Of a stretch of DNA of 23,846 bases, positions 1 through 6,466 are shown piece by piece. The notes below the pieces were generated by a model. The model was given only the letters and a program-made list of their open reading frames with translations. It had not been told where the DNA came from and did not search any database. Each line of letters opens with the position of its first letter. Position 1 is the first letter of the stretch. This DNA comes from Phil1 sp964600045. GTDB taxonomy: Bacteria > Bacillota > Clostridia > Christensenellales > CAG-138. The translations under genes were made by a program, and so were the position numbers. The stretch spans positions 1 to 23,846 of the forward strand of contig CAZRHS010000023.1 in the NCBI GenBank assembly GCA_964600045.1, written 5' to 3'.

Positions 1-33
1 AAAAAAGCAGGCGAAGAATTCACCTCGCCTGCT
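1..33 (-). terminator. Rho-independent terminator of trpS
   Basis: On the minus strand a 9-bp stem (AGCAGGCGA with TCGCCTGCT, plus-strand arms 6-14 and 25-33) encloses a 10-base loop and is followed by at least five T residues at the window edge. It lies 23 bases past the trpS stop codon. Confidence 0.85.
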
Positions 34-55
34 CTTGAATTCGATTAAATTTGCC

Positions 56-1057
56 TTACGCGTTAAAGCCCATTGCCTCGTAAACCTTCTTAACGGTTTT
101 GGACGCGGCCTCACCGGCGCGAACAGCACCGGCCTTGATTACATCGTGCAGATAATCCTTGTTGTCCATAAGGCGAGCGTACTCGGCCTGTATGGGCGCA
201 AGACCCTCTATTATGGCATCGGCGGTTTCGTTCTTAAGCGCGCCGTAGTTCTGCCCGGCGAAATGCTCCTCCGCTTCCTGTATGGATTTGCCGGTAAAGC
301 TTGTGTATATCGCAAGCAGGTTTGAAACACCGGCCTTGTTTTCAACATCGTATTTAACTATGCCGTCGCAGTCCGTAACGGCTTTGCGCAGCTTTTTGCG
401 TATAACGTCCGGCGTATCTATTATGGACACAAAGCCGTTGGGGTTCGCGTCGGACTTGCTCATCTTCTGCGCCGGATTCTGCAGGCTCATTACGCGGGAA
501 CCGATCTTGGGGGTGTATCCTTCGGGAATGGTGAATATGTCGCCATGGTTGCGGTTAAAGCGAATGGCTATGTCGCGGCAAATTTCAATATGCTGCCTCT
601 GATCCTCACCAACGGGCACTATGTCGCTCTGATAAAGCAGTATGTCCGCCGCCATAAGCACGGGGTATGTGAAAAGGCCGGCGTTTATATTGTCCGCGTG
701 CTTGGCACTCTTATCCTTAAACTGGGTCATGCGGTTAAGCTCGCCCATGTAGGTTGCGCAATTGAGCACCCAGCTAAGTTCGCAATGCTCCTTAACATCG
801 GACTGAACGAATATAACACTTCTTTCGGGATCAACGCCGCAGGCAAGAAGAAGGGCCGCGAGGGAAAGCGTGTTTTCCCTAAGCACGTCGGGATCCTGCT
901 TAACGGTAATCGCGTGAAGATTGGCTACGCAGTAATAGCAGAGCCTGCCCTCTCCCTGAAGCAGCGGCCAGTTGCGCAGCGCCCCCACATAATTGCCTAT
1001 CGTGGGTATGCCGGAGGGCTGAATGCCGCTCAATACTATTTTCTTTCCGTTTTCCAT
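56..1057 (-). CDS. trpS: Tryptophanyl-tRNA synthetase
   Basis: Class I aminoacyl-tRNA synthetase that charges tRNA-Trp with tryptophan using ATP, in the cytoplasm. The 333-residue protein has the usual TrpRS length. The N-terminal signature PSGIPTIGNYVGA (about 14-26) is the TrpRS form of the HIGH region, and KMSKS is at about 198-202. An upstream ATG at 1084 is in frame, but the ATG at 1057 is preferred: it has an AAAGGAG ribosome binding site about 10 bases upstream, and the extra nine residues are encoded by that same site. It is a single gene with its own promoter and terminator, divergent from dnaX. No T-box leader fits, because only about 40 bases separate the predicted transcription start from the ATG. 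Confidence in identity is very high. Confidence 0.97.
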   Translation of the reverse strand: MENGKKIVLSGIQPSGIPTIGNYVGALRNWPLLQGEGRLCYYCVANLHAITVKQDPDVLRENTLSLAALLLACGVDPERSVIFVQSDVKEHCELSWVLNCATYMGELNRMTQFKDKSAKHADNINAGLFTYPVLMAADILLYQSDIVPVGEDQRQHIEICRDIAIRFNRNHGDIFTIPEGYTPKIGSRVMSLQNPAQKMSKSDANPNGFVSIIDTPDVIRKKLRKAVTDCDGIVKYDVENKAGVSNLLAIYTSFTGKSIQEAEEHFAGQNYGALKNETADAIIEGLAPIQAEYARLMDNKDYLHDVIKAGAVRAGEAASKTVKKVYEAMGFNA

Positions 1058-1100
1058 AGCCAAAAGTTCTCCTTTGATAACCATAAAATCAACAAACTAC

Positions 1101-1129
1101 ATTATATCAGCTTGTTTTGCCTGTGGCAA
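1101..1129 (-). promoter_or_regulatory. Predicted housekeeping promoter of trpS
   Basis: On the minus strand TTGCCA (plus 1124-1129) and a perfect TATAAT (plus 1101-1106) are separated by 17 bases. The predicted start of transcription lies about 35-40 bases before the trpS ATG. The -35 box is one arm of the palindrome TTGCCTGTGGCAA at 1117-1129. Confidence 0.75.
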
Positions 1130-1152
1130 TGCCGGCTTCAAAATGGTACAAT
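1124..1152 (+). promoter_or_regulatory. Possible promoter of dnaX
   Basis: TACAAT at 1147-1152 is a good -10 box. With 17-base spacing the -35 hexamer would be TGGCAA at 1124-1129, a weak match that coincides with the -35 box of the opposing trpS promoter. The ATG of dnaX is 31 bases further on. Confidence 0.5.
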
Positions 1153-1182
1153 TATAAAGGCATAAAATCACGGAGGCACAAT

Positions 1183-2796
1183 ATGGCTTATCAGGCATTA
1201 TACAGAAAATATCGCCCTCAGCAGTTTTGCGACGTGCTTGGGCAGGAACATATAACAACAACGCTTAAAAATCAGGTTGAAAGCGGAAGGGTAAGCCATG
1301 CGTATGTGTTTTCCGGCAGCAGAGGTACCGGCAAAACCACAACGGCTAAAATACTCGCCCGCGCCGTAAACTGCGCCCATCCCGTAAACGGCGAACCATG
1401 CGGGGAGTGCGAATACTGCCTTGCCGCGGCGGACAGCGCGGACATAATAGAGCTTGATGCCGCCAGCAACACAAGCGTTGACGATATGCGCGCCATAATA
1501 GACAAGGCCCGTTTTACCCCGCTTAAGCTTAAAAAGAAGGTTTATATAATAGATGAGGCGCACATGCTTTCCCGCGCGGCGTTCAATGCCCTGCTTAAAA
1601 CGCTTGAGGAGCCGCCAGAACACGTTCTTTTCATATTGGCAACAACCGAGCCGCAGAGCATACCCGCGACAATTATTTCAAGATGCCAGCGCTTTGATTT
1701 TCACAGAATAGGCGTGGAGGACATTATAAGCTGCGTGAGAAGCGCCGTTAATAAGGCGGGCGCGAATATAGATGACGAGGGCCTGCTCGTTATAGCCCGC
1801 GCGGCGGATGGCGGCATGAGAGACGCGCTCAGCATTGCCGACCAGTGCATAGCCTTCTGCGGAAACAACGTAACCGCGCGCGATATATACGGCGTGCTTG
1901 GCGGAATGGATTCCTCCTTCCTTTTCAGCACGGCGGACGCGCTTATAAACGGCGATGCCGCGCTTGCGATAAGAAGCCTGGACAGCGTGATTGAGCAGGG
2001 CAGGGACATGAGCGTTTTCGCCAACGATATGGCAAAGCATTTCAGGGCGCTGCTTATTGCTAAGCTTTGCGGCAAGAGCGAGGATATATTGAGCTGCACG
2101 CCGGACACTATGGCAAGGTATATCGAGCAGGCGTCACGCTGCGGAGAAACAAGGCTTAGAGCGGCGCTTGATGTGCTTATGGATGCCGTTTCCGGAATAA
2201 GATATATTTCGTTGCCGAGGGTAAAGCTTGAAAGCGCGTTTATACGCATAGCCTCGCCCGAAAAAACAGCCGCGGAGGACACGAACGGCCTTATGGAAAG
2301 GCTTGAGGCAATGGAAACAAAGCTCAGCGAAATGGTGAAGGGCGGATATGCTCCCGTTCAGGCCGCGCAGCAAACGGCTGCCGCAGTGCCTGTGCAGACA
2401 GAGAGCGTTCCCACTCAGGCCGCGAATACCGCACCGCAGAATACGAATACGCAGCAAACCGCCATACCCGCCGCAGTATCCGCCAAGGGCGGCATAGACG
2501 TGAACGCGCTTTGGGATTATATATGCGATGCGTTGAAAAACAACTCCCCTGCACTTCCTACTCTCGGCAAAATGGGTGAATGCAGAATAGAAGGAAACAT
2601 ATTTCATGTTTGTATGCCGAACCAGGGCATTATTAACATGTTTACGGTACCGAATAATCTTAAGACGGCGCAGGATGCGCTTGACGCGAAAGTGAGCGGC
2701 TTAACAATACGCTACACAACCAAAGAAAAGAGCAGCGAATCCCTGACGGAGACGGCTAAAAAGGCATTCGGCTCAATGATCGAGATAGTTGAGTGA
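1183..2796 (+). CDS. dnaX: DNA polymerase III subunit gamma/tau
   Basis: Clamp-loader ATPase subunit of the DNA polymerase III holoenzyme; it loads the sliding clamp and couples polymerase to helicase. The 537-residue product has a Walker A motif GSRGTGKT at about 45-52, a four-cysteine zinc module (C64, C73, C76, C79), a Walker B DEAH at about 124-127 and the SRC sensor motif at about 166-168. Domain III follows, then a low-complexity Ala/Gln/Thr/Pro-rich linker (roughly 405-455) and a C-terminal tau-like domain. An in-frame TTG at 1117 would add 22 residues, but CGGAGG at 1171-1176 sits correctly before the ATG at 1183. It heads the classic dnaX-ybaB-recR cluster. Length suggests a full tau form. 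Confidence 0.97.
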   Translation: MAYQALYRKYRPQQFCDVLGQEHITTTLKNQVESGRVSHAYVFSGSRGTGKTTTAKILARAVNCAHPVNGEPCGECEYCLAAADSADIIELDAASNTSVDDMRAIIDKARFTPLKLKKKVYIIDEAHMLSRAAFNALLKTLEEPPEHVLFILATTEPQSIPATIISRCQRFDFHRIGVEDIISCVRSAVNKAGANIDDEGLLVIARAADGGMRDALSIADQCIAFCGNNVTARDIYGVLGGMDSSFLFSTADALINGDAALAIRSLDSVIEQGRDMSVFANDMAKHFRALLIAKLCGKSEDILSCTPDTMARYIEQASRCGETRLRAALDVLMDAVSGIRYISLPRVKLESAFIRIASPEKTAAEDTNGLMERLEAMETKLSEMVKGGYAPVQAAQQTAAAVPVQTESVPTQAANTAPQNTNTQQTAIPAAVSAKGGIDVNALWDYICDALKNNSPALPTLGKMGECRIEGNIFHVCMPNQGIINMFTVPNNLKTAQDALDAKVSGLTIRYTTKEKSSESLTETAKKAFGSMIEIVE

Positions 2797-2817
2797 AAAT
2801 CCGATATATGATATAAT
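2789..2817 (+). promoter_or_regulatory. Predicted promoter of ybaB-recR overlapping the dnaX stop
   Basis: TTGAGT (2789-2794) and a perfect TATAAT (2812-2817) are spaced by 17 bases. The -35 box overlaps the end of dnaX, whose stop codon begins at 2794. This would give ybaB-recR a promoter in addition to read-through from dnaX. Confidence 0.6.
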
Positions 2818-2865
2818 CATTATTCGGCAAATAATAAAATAACACGATATAAACGGAGGATAATT

Positions 2866-3204
2866 ATGGCAAGAAACGGTTTTCCCGGAGCAATGGGCGG
2901 CGGAAATATGCAGCAGCTTATGCGCCAGGCGCAGAAAATGCAGCAGGACATGACCCGTATACAGCAGGAAATAGGCGAACGTGAGTTCACGGCAAGCGTG
3001 GGCGGCGGCGTTGTAAGCGCTACGGTGCTCGGCACAAAGGAGCTTAAGAGCGTTACCATAGACCCCTCCTGCGTGGATCCGGACGATGTGGAAATGCTGC
3101 AGGATCTTATAATAAGCGCGGTTAACGAGGCTATGCGAAACGCCGAGGAAACCATGAATACCGAAATGAACAAGGTTACCGGGGGCATGAAACTGGGCTT
3201 CTGA
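2866..3204 (+). CDS. ybaB: YbaB/EbfC family nucleoid-associated protein
   Basis: Small dimeric DNA-binding protein of the YbaB/EbfC family, thought to act on the nucleoid and genetically linked to RecR-dependent repair. The 112-residue protein has the usual family length. It begins with a Gly/Met/Gln-rich segment, then a long helix (LMRQAQKMQQDMTRIQQEIG, about 19-38), the beta segment with GGGVVSATVLGTKELKSVTI, and a C-terminal helix rich in Glu and Met. The ATG at 2866 follows GGAGGA with good spacing. It lies between dnaX and recR as in many bacteria. The biochemical role in this lineage is inferred from the family only. Confidence 0.93.
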   Translation: MARNGFPGAMGGGNMQQLMRQAQKMQQDMTRIQQEIGEREFTASVGGGVVSATVLGTKELKSVTIDPSCVDPDDVEMLQDLIISAVNEAMRNAEETMNTEMNKVTGGMKLGF

Positions 3205-3226
3205 TGCCCAAACGAAGGGGCTAAGG

Positions 3227-3817
3227 ATGATAGAACCCATTAACACGCTGTGCGCGCAGCTTGCAAAGCTGCCGGGAGTGGGCGCGAAAAGCGCGCAAAG
3301 GCTCGCCTACTATATTCTTGATATGAGCGACGCCTCGGCAAAGGAGCTTGCGGACAGCATTATAAACGCAAAGGAAAAGGTGCACTACTGCCCTATCTGC
3401 GGCAACTATACGGATACTGAGCCCTGCGCCATATGCGCCGATGAAAAGCGCAGCGGAGAGGTTATTTGCGTGGTGGAGGACCCAAGGGAGGTCTTTGCCA
3501 TGGAAAAGCTTAGGGAGTATCGCGGCCGCTACCATGTGCTGCATGGCGCCATATCGCCTACCGACGGCATTGGCCCGGGAGACATCCGCATAAAGGAGCT
3601 TATAGAGCGCGTTGATGCCGGCGGAGTGAAAGAGGTTATACTTGCCACCAATCCGGACGTTAAGGGCGAGGCTACGGCAAGCTACATTGCCCGCGTGCTT
3701 AAGCCCAAGGGCGTGCGCGTAACAAGGATTGCCCGCGGCGTGCCGATAGGCGGAAGCCTTGAATACGTTGACGAAATGACGCTGCTGAAGGCCGTTGAGG
3801 GCAGACGAGAGCTTTAA
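3227..3817 (+). CDS. recR: Recombination mediator protein RecR
   Basis: RecR forms a ring clamp that, with RecO and RecF, loads RecA onto gapped DNA. The 196-residue product has the full family layout: a helix-hairpin-helix near LPGVGAKSAQRLAYY (about 15-29), a zinc finger with C55, C58, C67 and C70, a Toprim domain (about 78-170) and the C-terminal VPIGGSLEYVDEMTL segment (about 172-186). The ATG at 3227 follows an AAGGGG-type site and lies 22 bases after the ybaB stop, so co-transcription is likely. In the Toprim motif TNPDVKGEATA the residue at 146 is lysine where the family usually has glutamate. No clear terminator follows; an A+T-rich stretch leads into the next promoter. Confidence 0.96.
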   Translation: MIEPINTLCAQLAKLPGVGAKSAQRLAYYILDMSDASAKELADSIINAKEKVHYCPICGNYTDTEPCAICADEKRSGEVICVVEDPREVFAMEKLREYRGRYHVLHGAISPTDGIGPGDIRIKELIERVDAGGVKEVILATNPDVKGEATASYIARVLKPKGVRVTRIARGVPIGGSLEYVDEMTLLKAVEGRREL

Positions 3818-3862
3818 GAAGGCAAAATTTTATATAAAATTTATATAATTTTTACTTTCTGT

Positions 3863-3898
3863 GCAACCTTTTGACGGCAAAACAGGTTTATATTATAG
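3863..3898 (+). promoter_or_regulatory. Promoter region of lipoprotein gene; possible ECF-sigma type
   Basis: GCAACCTTTT (3863-3872) is followed by GGTTTAT starting at 3885, with 17 bases between GCAAC and GGTTTA. This resembles the AAC plus GT-containing layout of ECF sigma promoters and closely matches the region before the lipoprotein gene at 9560. A housekeeping reading is also possible: TTGACG (3871-3876) and TTATAG (3893-3898) with 16-base spacing. The A+T-rich tract at 3826-3856 could act as an UP element. Confidence 0.5.
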
Positions 3899-3943
3899 AA
3901 AAGAAAGTCCGATGACCAAAGCAATCGGGAAGGGAGGCACCGC

Positions 3944-4954
3944 ATGAACACGAAAAAGAAACTTTTCTCAGCGGCAAGGCGCATGCTTGCGCTGTGCATG
4001 CTTGTTCTTACGGCGGTGCTTTGCGCGTGCTCCGCTGAGCCGGAGGCCGTACCCGAGATAAACGAGGCGGACGTAACCGAAATGCAGCGGCTTTACAGAA
4101 ACTCCTCGCTTGTGGTTGTAGCGGACTGCTTCCGCACCCATTTGGACGCGGCCGGAAGAACCTGCTGCGATGTAACGGTTGAGCGCACAGTTGCGGGAAC
4201 AATCACCACCGGAAACGATGTGCTTCATTGCCCAAACGGCGGCATGAAGGAAGGCGAAATATACCTGCTTTATCTTGCCGAAGGCCAGGATGTGTACCAG
4301 AGCGAGGATATGGACAGCTACACAATAGTTGGCGATACCGCGTTCAGAATCAAGAACGATGTTGTGTATACGGAAACATCCGTTATGGACATAGCCGATG
4401 TTGAATCGGCCATTCGTGAAGCGAACAGGGTTATATCCGTGCAGGGTGAAAGCCTGTATTACCGCACGCTGTCTACCCTTTCTAAAGGCAGCGATTATAT
4501 ATTCATAGGCAAAATAAAGGAAATGCCGGAACTTAGCGAAATGTCGTTCCGCTCAAACGAGAACGGTGCCATAATAGAAAACGAGCTGCCCGCCTCCCTT
4601 ATAAAGGTTGAGGTATACGGCTCGATTAAGGGTGAGCTTAATTACGGCGATGAGATAGAGGTTGTTTACTGCCCCTCAATGGCGGACGATATTGTGGACG
4701 CGGCAACCTTAAAGCCGGTCACATTCAGCGAAAGCAAACTGCCCACGCCTGAGGAGGGCGGAACATATCTGTTCTTCCTTGCGGAGGGACCGGACGAAAA
4801 ACAGGAATATTACTTTGGCGTTAATCCGCTGCAGTTCATAGCAAAGCTTAGCGAGGACGATTGCCTTAGCGTAAGCGGAGCAAACCGCGCGCTGAGCGGA
4901 TATCGTTCACTTGACGCGGTTGTAAGAAATATCAGGAAAGCAATAGACGGTTAA
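3944..4954 (+). CDS. Putative lipoprotein with two copies of an unrecognised beta-rich domain
   Basis: I do not recognise a named family. The 336-residue protein starts with a basic N-terminus, a hydrophobic stretch (about 14-26) and a lipobox LCAC with the likely lipidated cysteine at 29, so it should be anchored on the outer face of the membrane. Two similar halves follow. The first (about 49-164) has SLVVVADC, VTVERTVAGTITTGNDVLHCP, EGEIYLLYLAEG and a closing helix. The second (about 176-335) has DYIFIGKI, IKVEVYGSIKGELNYGDEIE, EGGTYLFFLAEG and a closing helix. The pattern (a strand pair, V.VE..KG....GD.I.V, then GG.YL.FL) recalls OB-like extracellular domains, which is inference. Start chosen by AGGGAGG before the ATG. 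plsY follows after 9 bases, so they probably share a transcript. Confidence 0.85.
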   Translation: MNTKKKLFSAARRMLALCMLVLTAVLCACSAEPEAVPEINEADVTEMQRLYRNSSLVVVADCFRTHLDAAGRTCCDVTVERTVAGTITTGNDVLHCPNGGMKEGEIYLLYLAEGQDVYQSEDMDSYTIVGDTAFRIKNDVVYTETSVMDIADVESAIREANRVISVQGESLYYRTLSTLSKGSDYIFIGKIKEMPELSEMSFRSNENGAIIENELPASLIKVEVYGSIKGELNYGDEIEVVYCPSMADDIVDAATLKPVTFSESKLPTPEEGGTYLFFLAEGPDEKQEYYFGVNPLQFIAKLSEDDCLSVSGANRALSGYRSLDAVVRNIRKAIDG

Positions 4955-4963
4955 ATAACAAAA

Positions 4964-5590
4964 ATGAATAATTTTGCGGCGTATGTCGCTATAGCGCTGG
5001 CGGGCTATGTTATAGGCTCTGTCAACGCGGCTGTTATCATCACCAAATATATATTGAAGCGCGATGTAAGGGAGCACGGCAGCAAAAACGCCGGCGCCGC
5101 AAACGTTACGCGCGTGTTCGGCCCCATAGCCGGGGCGGGAACGCTTTTGCTTGATATGGCAAAGGTTATGCTGTCTATGTGGCTTGGCGGCATTATAGCG
5201 GGGCAGACGGGCATAGCCGTTGCGGCGATAGCGTGCCTTACCGGGCATTGCTTCCCGGTGTTCTTCCGCTTTAAGGGCGGCAAAGCCGTCGCGGTCACGG
5301 CGGGCATAGGCCTTTATATGGATTGGCGCGTGTTTTTAGTATGCGTAGCCGTATACGCGCTCGCGTTTTTGATCAAAAAAACAGCCTCAATCGCCTCGCT
5401 TTCGGGCGTTTCGTTTATGCCCATAATGATGCTTATATTCGGCGGATACACCGTTAGCCAATATGTTGTGGCGATAGTGGCCGTGGCATTCGTTTGGGTG
5501 ATGCATTGGCAGAACATAGTGCGCATTGTGCATCACGAGGAAAAGACATTCAGCATGAACAAAAAAACGGACAAGGAAAGCAAAAAGTAA
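4964..5590 (+). CDS. plsY: Glycerol-3-phosphate acyltransferase PlsY
   Basis: Integral membrane enzyme that transfers the acyl group of acyl-phosphate to glycerol-3-phosphate, the first acylation in phospholipid synthesis. The 208-residue protein has several membrane segments and all three PlsY motifs: GSVN (about 18-21), GSKNAGAANVTRVFG (39-53), and GHCFPVFFRFKGGKAVA (94-110). The hydrophilic lysine-rich tail after about 190 is a little longer than typical. No good ribosome binding site precedes the ATG at 4964, which lies 9 bases after the stop of the lipoprotein gene, so translational coupling is likely. A terminator follows the gene. Confidence 0.96.
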   Translation: MNNFAAYVAIALAGYVIGSVNAAVIITKYILKRDVREHGSKNAGAANVTRVFGPIAGAGTLLLDMAKVMLSMWLGGIIAGQTGIAVAAIACLTGHCFPVFFRFKGGKAVAVTAGIGLYMDWRVFLVCVAVYALAFLIKKTASIASLSGVSFMPIMMLIFGGYTVSQYVVAIVAVAFVWVMHWQNIVRIVHHEEKTFSMNKKTDKESKK

Positions 5591-5603
5591 GCGGACGATT
5601 CAC

Positions 5604-5630
5604 GGGACGGCGTTCAGCCGTTCCTTTTTT
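5604..5630 (+). terminator. Rho-independent terminator after plsY
   Basis: GGGACGGC (5604-5611) pairs with GCCGTTCC (5617-5624), including one G-T wobble, around a 5-base loop. Six T residues follow at 5625-5630. Confidence 0.9.
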
Positions 5631-5697
5631 ATTGCAAAAAACGATTTGATGATATATTATTTGAAAACATAAATATAAAAACGCAAGGGGATGAATT

Positions 5698-6414
5698 ATG
5701 AATTCTCGCATGAAGCCTCGCATAGGCATACTTATAAGAATAAAACTTGGGGATTATCATTACGTTATAGGCCAAAGGGATGTGGACAGCATTAAGGCCG
5801 CGGGCGGATTCCCGATTATGATACCCGTAACCGAATCGCTTGATGATATAGATACGTATACGGACAGTATAGACGGGCTGTATATTCCCGGCGGGCCCGA
5901 TATAAACGCACTGCTGTTCGGTGAAGAGCCTATACCCGGCATGGGCAGAAGCCGCCGCAGCGATGATTTGTTTGAAATGGAAATTATAAGAAACGCGGCA
6001 TCAAAAAAGCTGCCGATGCTTGGCGTGTGCCGCGGGGAGCAGGTTATAAACACGGCCTTTGGCGGAACGCTGTATCAGGATATATCCGCGCAGTGCCCAA
6101 ACGCGTTAAGGCATTATCAGCCCGATTCCGGCACGGAGCTTACCCACAGCGTAAAAATCGCTAAGGATTCCGTGCTTTGCAACGCAATATGCCACGGCGA
6201 AAGAATAGAGGTAAACTCGTATCATCATCAGGCCGTGAAAAACCTGGGGCAGGGGCTGAAAGCCTCGGGCTTCTCTGCGGATGGCCTGATTGAGGCCATA
6301 GAGAGCGAGGACGGGCTTATAATCGGCGTGCAGTGGCACCCTGAAATGCTTAGGGAAAAGCATGAGGTTCACGCGGCGCTGTTCAATTATCTTATAGAGT
6401 GCGCGAAAAACTAA
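5698..6414 (+). CDS. Gamma-glutamyl-gamma-aminobutyrate hydrolase family (peptidase C26) protein
   Basis: Class I glutamine amidotransferase-like hydrolase of the C26/PuuD type, expected to cleave gamma-glutamyl amide bonds in the cytoplasm. The 238-residue protein has the oxyanion segment IPGGPDINALLFGEEP (about 63-78), the nucleophile elbow GVCRGEQ with C111, and the catalytic pair in QWHPE (H214, E216), so the triad is intact. AAGGGG at 5685-5690 precedes the ATG at the proper distance. It is a single gene between two terminators. No putrescine-pathway genes lie nearby, so the substrate is unknown and the PuuD name is not justified. Confidence 0.93.
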   Translation: MNSRMKPRIGILIRIKLGDYHYVIGQRDVDSIKAAGGFPIMIPVTESLDDIDTYTDSIDGLYIPGGPDINALLFGEEPIPGMGRSRRSDDLFEMEIIRNAASKKLPMLGVCRGEQVINTAFGGTLYQDISAQCPNALRHYQPDSGTELTHSVKIAKDSVLCNAICHGERIEVNSYHHQAVKNLGQGLKASGFSADGLIEAIESEDGLIIGVQWHPEMLREKHEVHAALFNYLIECAKN

Positions 6415-6425
6415 GGTTAATTAAG

Positions 6426-6453
6426 AAGCCGCGGCATTGTTGCCGCGGCTTTA
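6426..6453. terminator. Hairpin between convergent genes, probable bidirectional terminator
   Basis: A perfect 11-bp stem (AAGCCGCGGCA at 6426-6436 with TGCCGCGGCTT at 6441-6451) has a 4-base loop. T tracts are short on both sides, so termination strength is uncertain. It lies between the stop of the C26 hydrolase gene and the 3' end of fprA. Confidence 0.75.
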
Positions 6454-6466
6454 CTATGCTCTTTAT

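Noticed and set aside
1058..1110. T-box leader for trpS
   Set aside because: Only about 40 bases separate the predicted transcription start from the ATG, far too short for a T-box, and no specifier or antiterminator hairpin is seen.
2261..2266. A6 run in dnaX as a possible programmed frameshift giving a short gamma form
   Set aside because: The zero frame reads GAA AAA ACA, which does not fit the A AAA AAG-type slippery heptamer. No downstream hairpin or upstream Shine-Dalgarno-like element is evident, and the full-length frame is intact.
3826..3856. A+T-rich near-palindrome after recR as a terminator
   Set aside because: It has no GC pairs in the stem and would be unstable as RNA; an UP element for the next promoter is more plausible.
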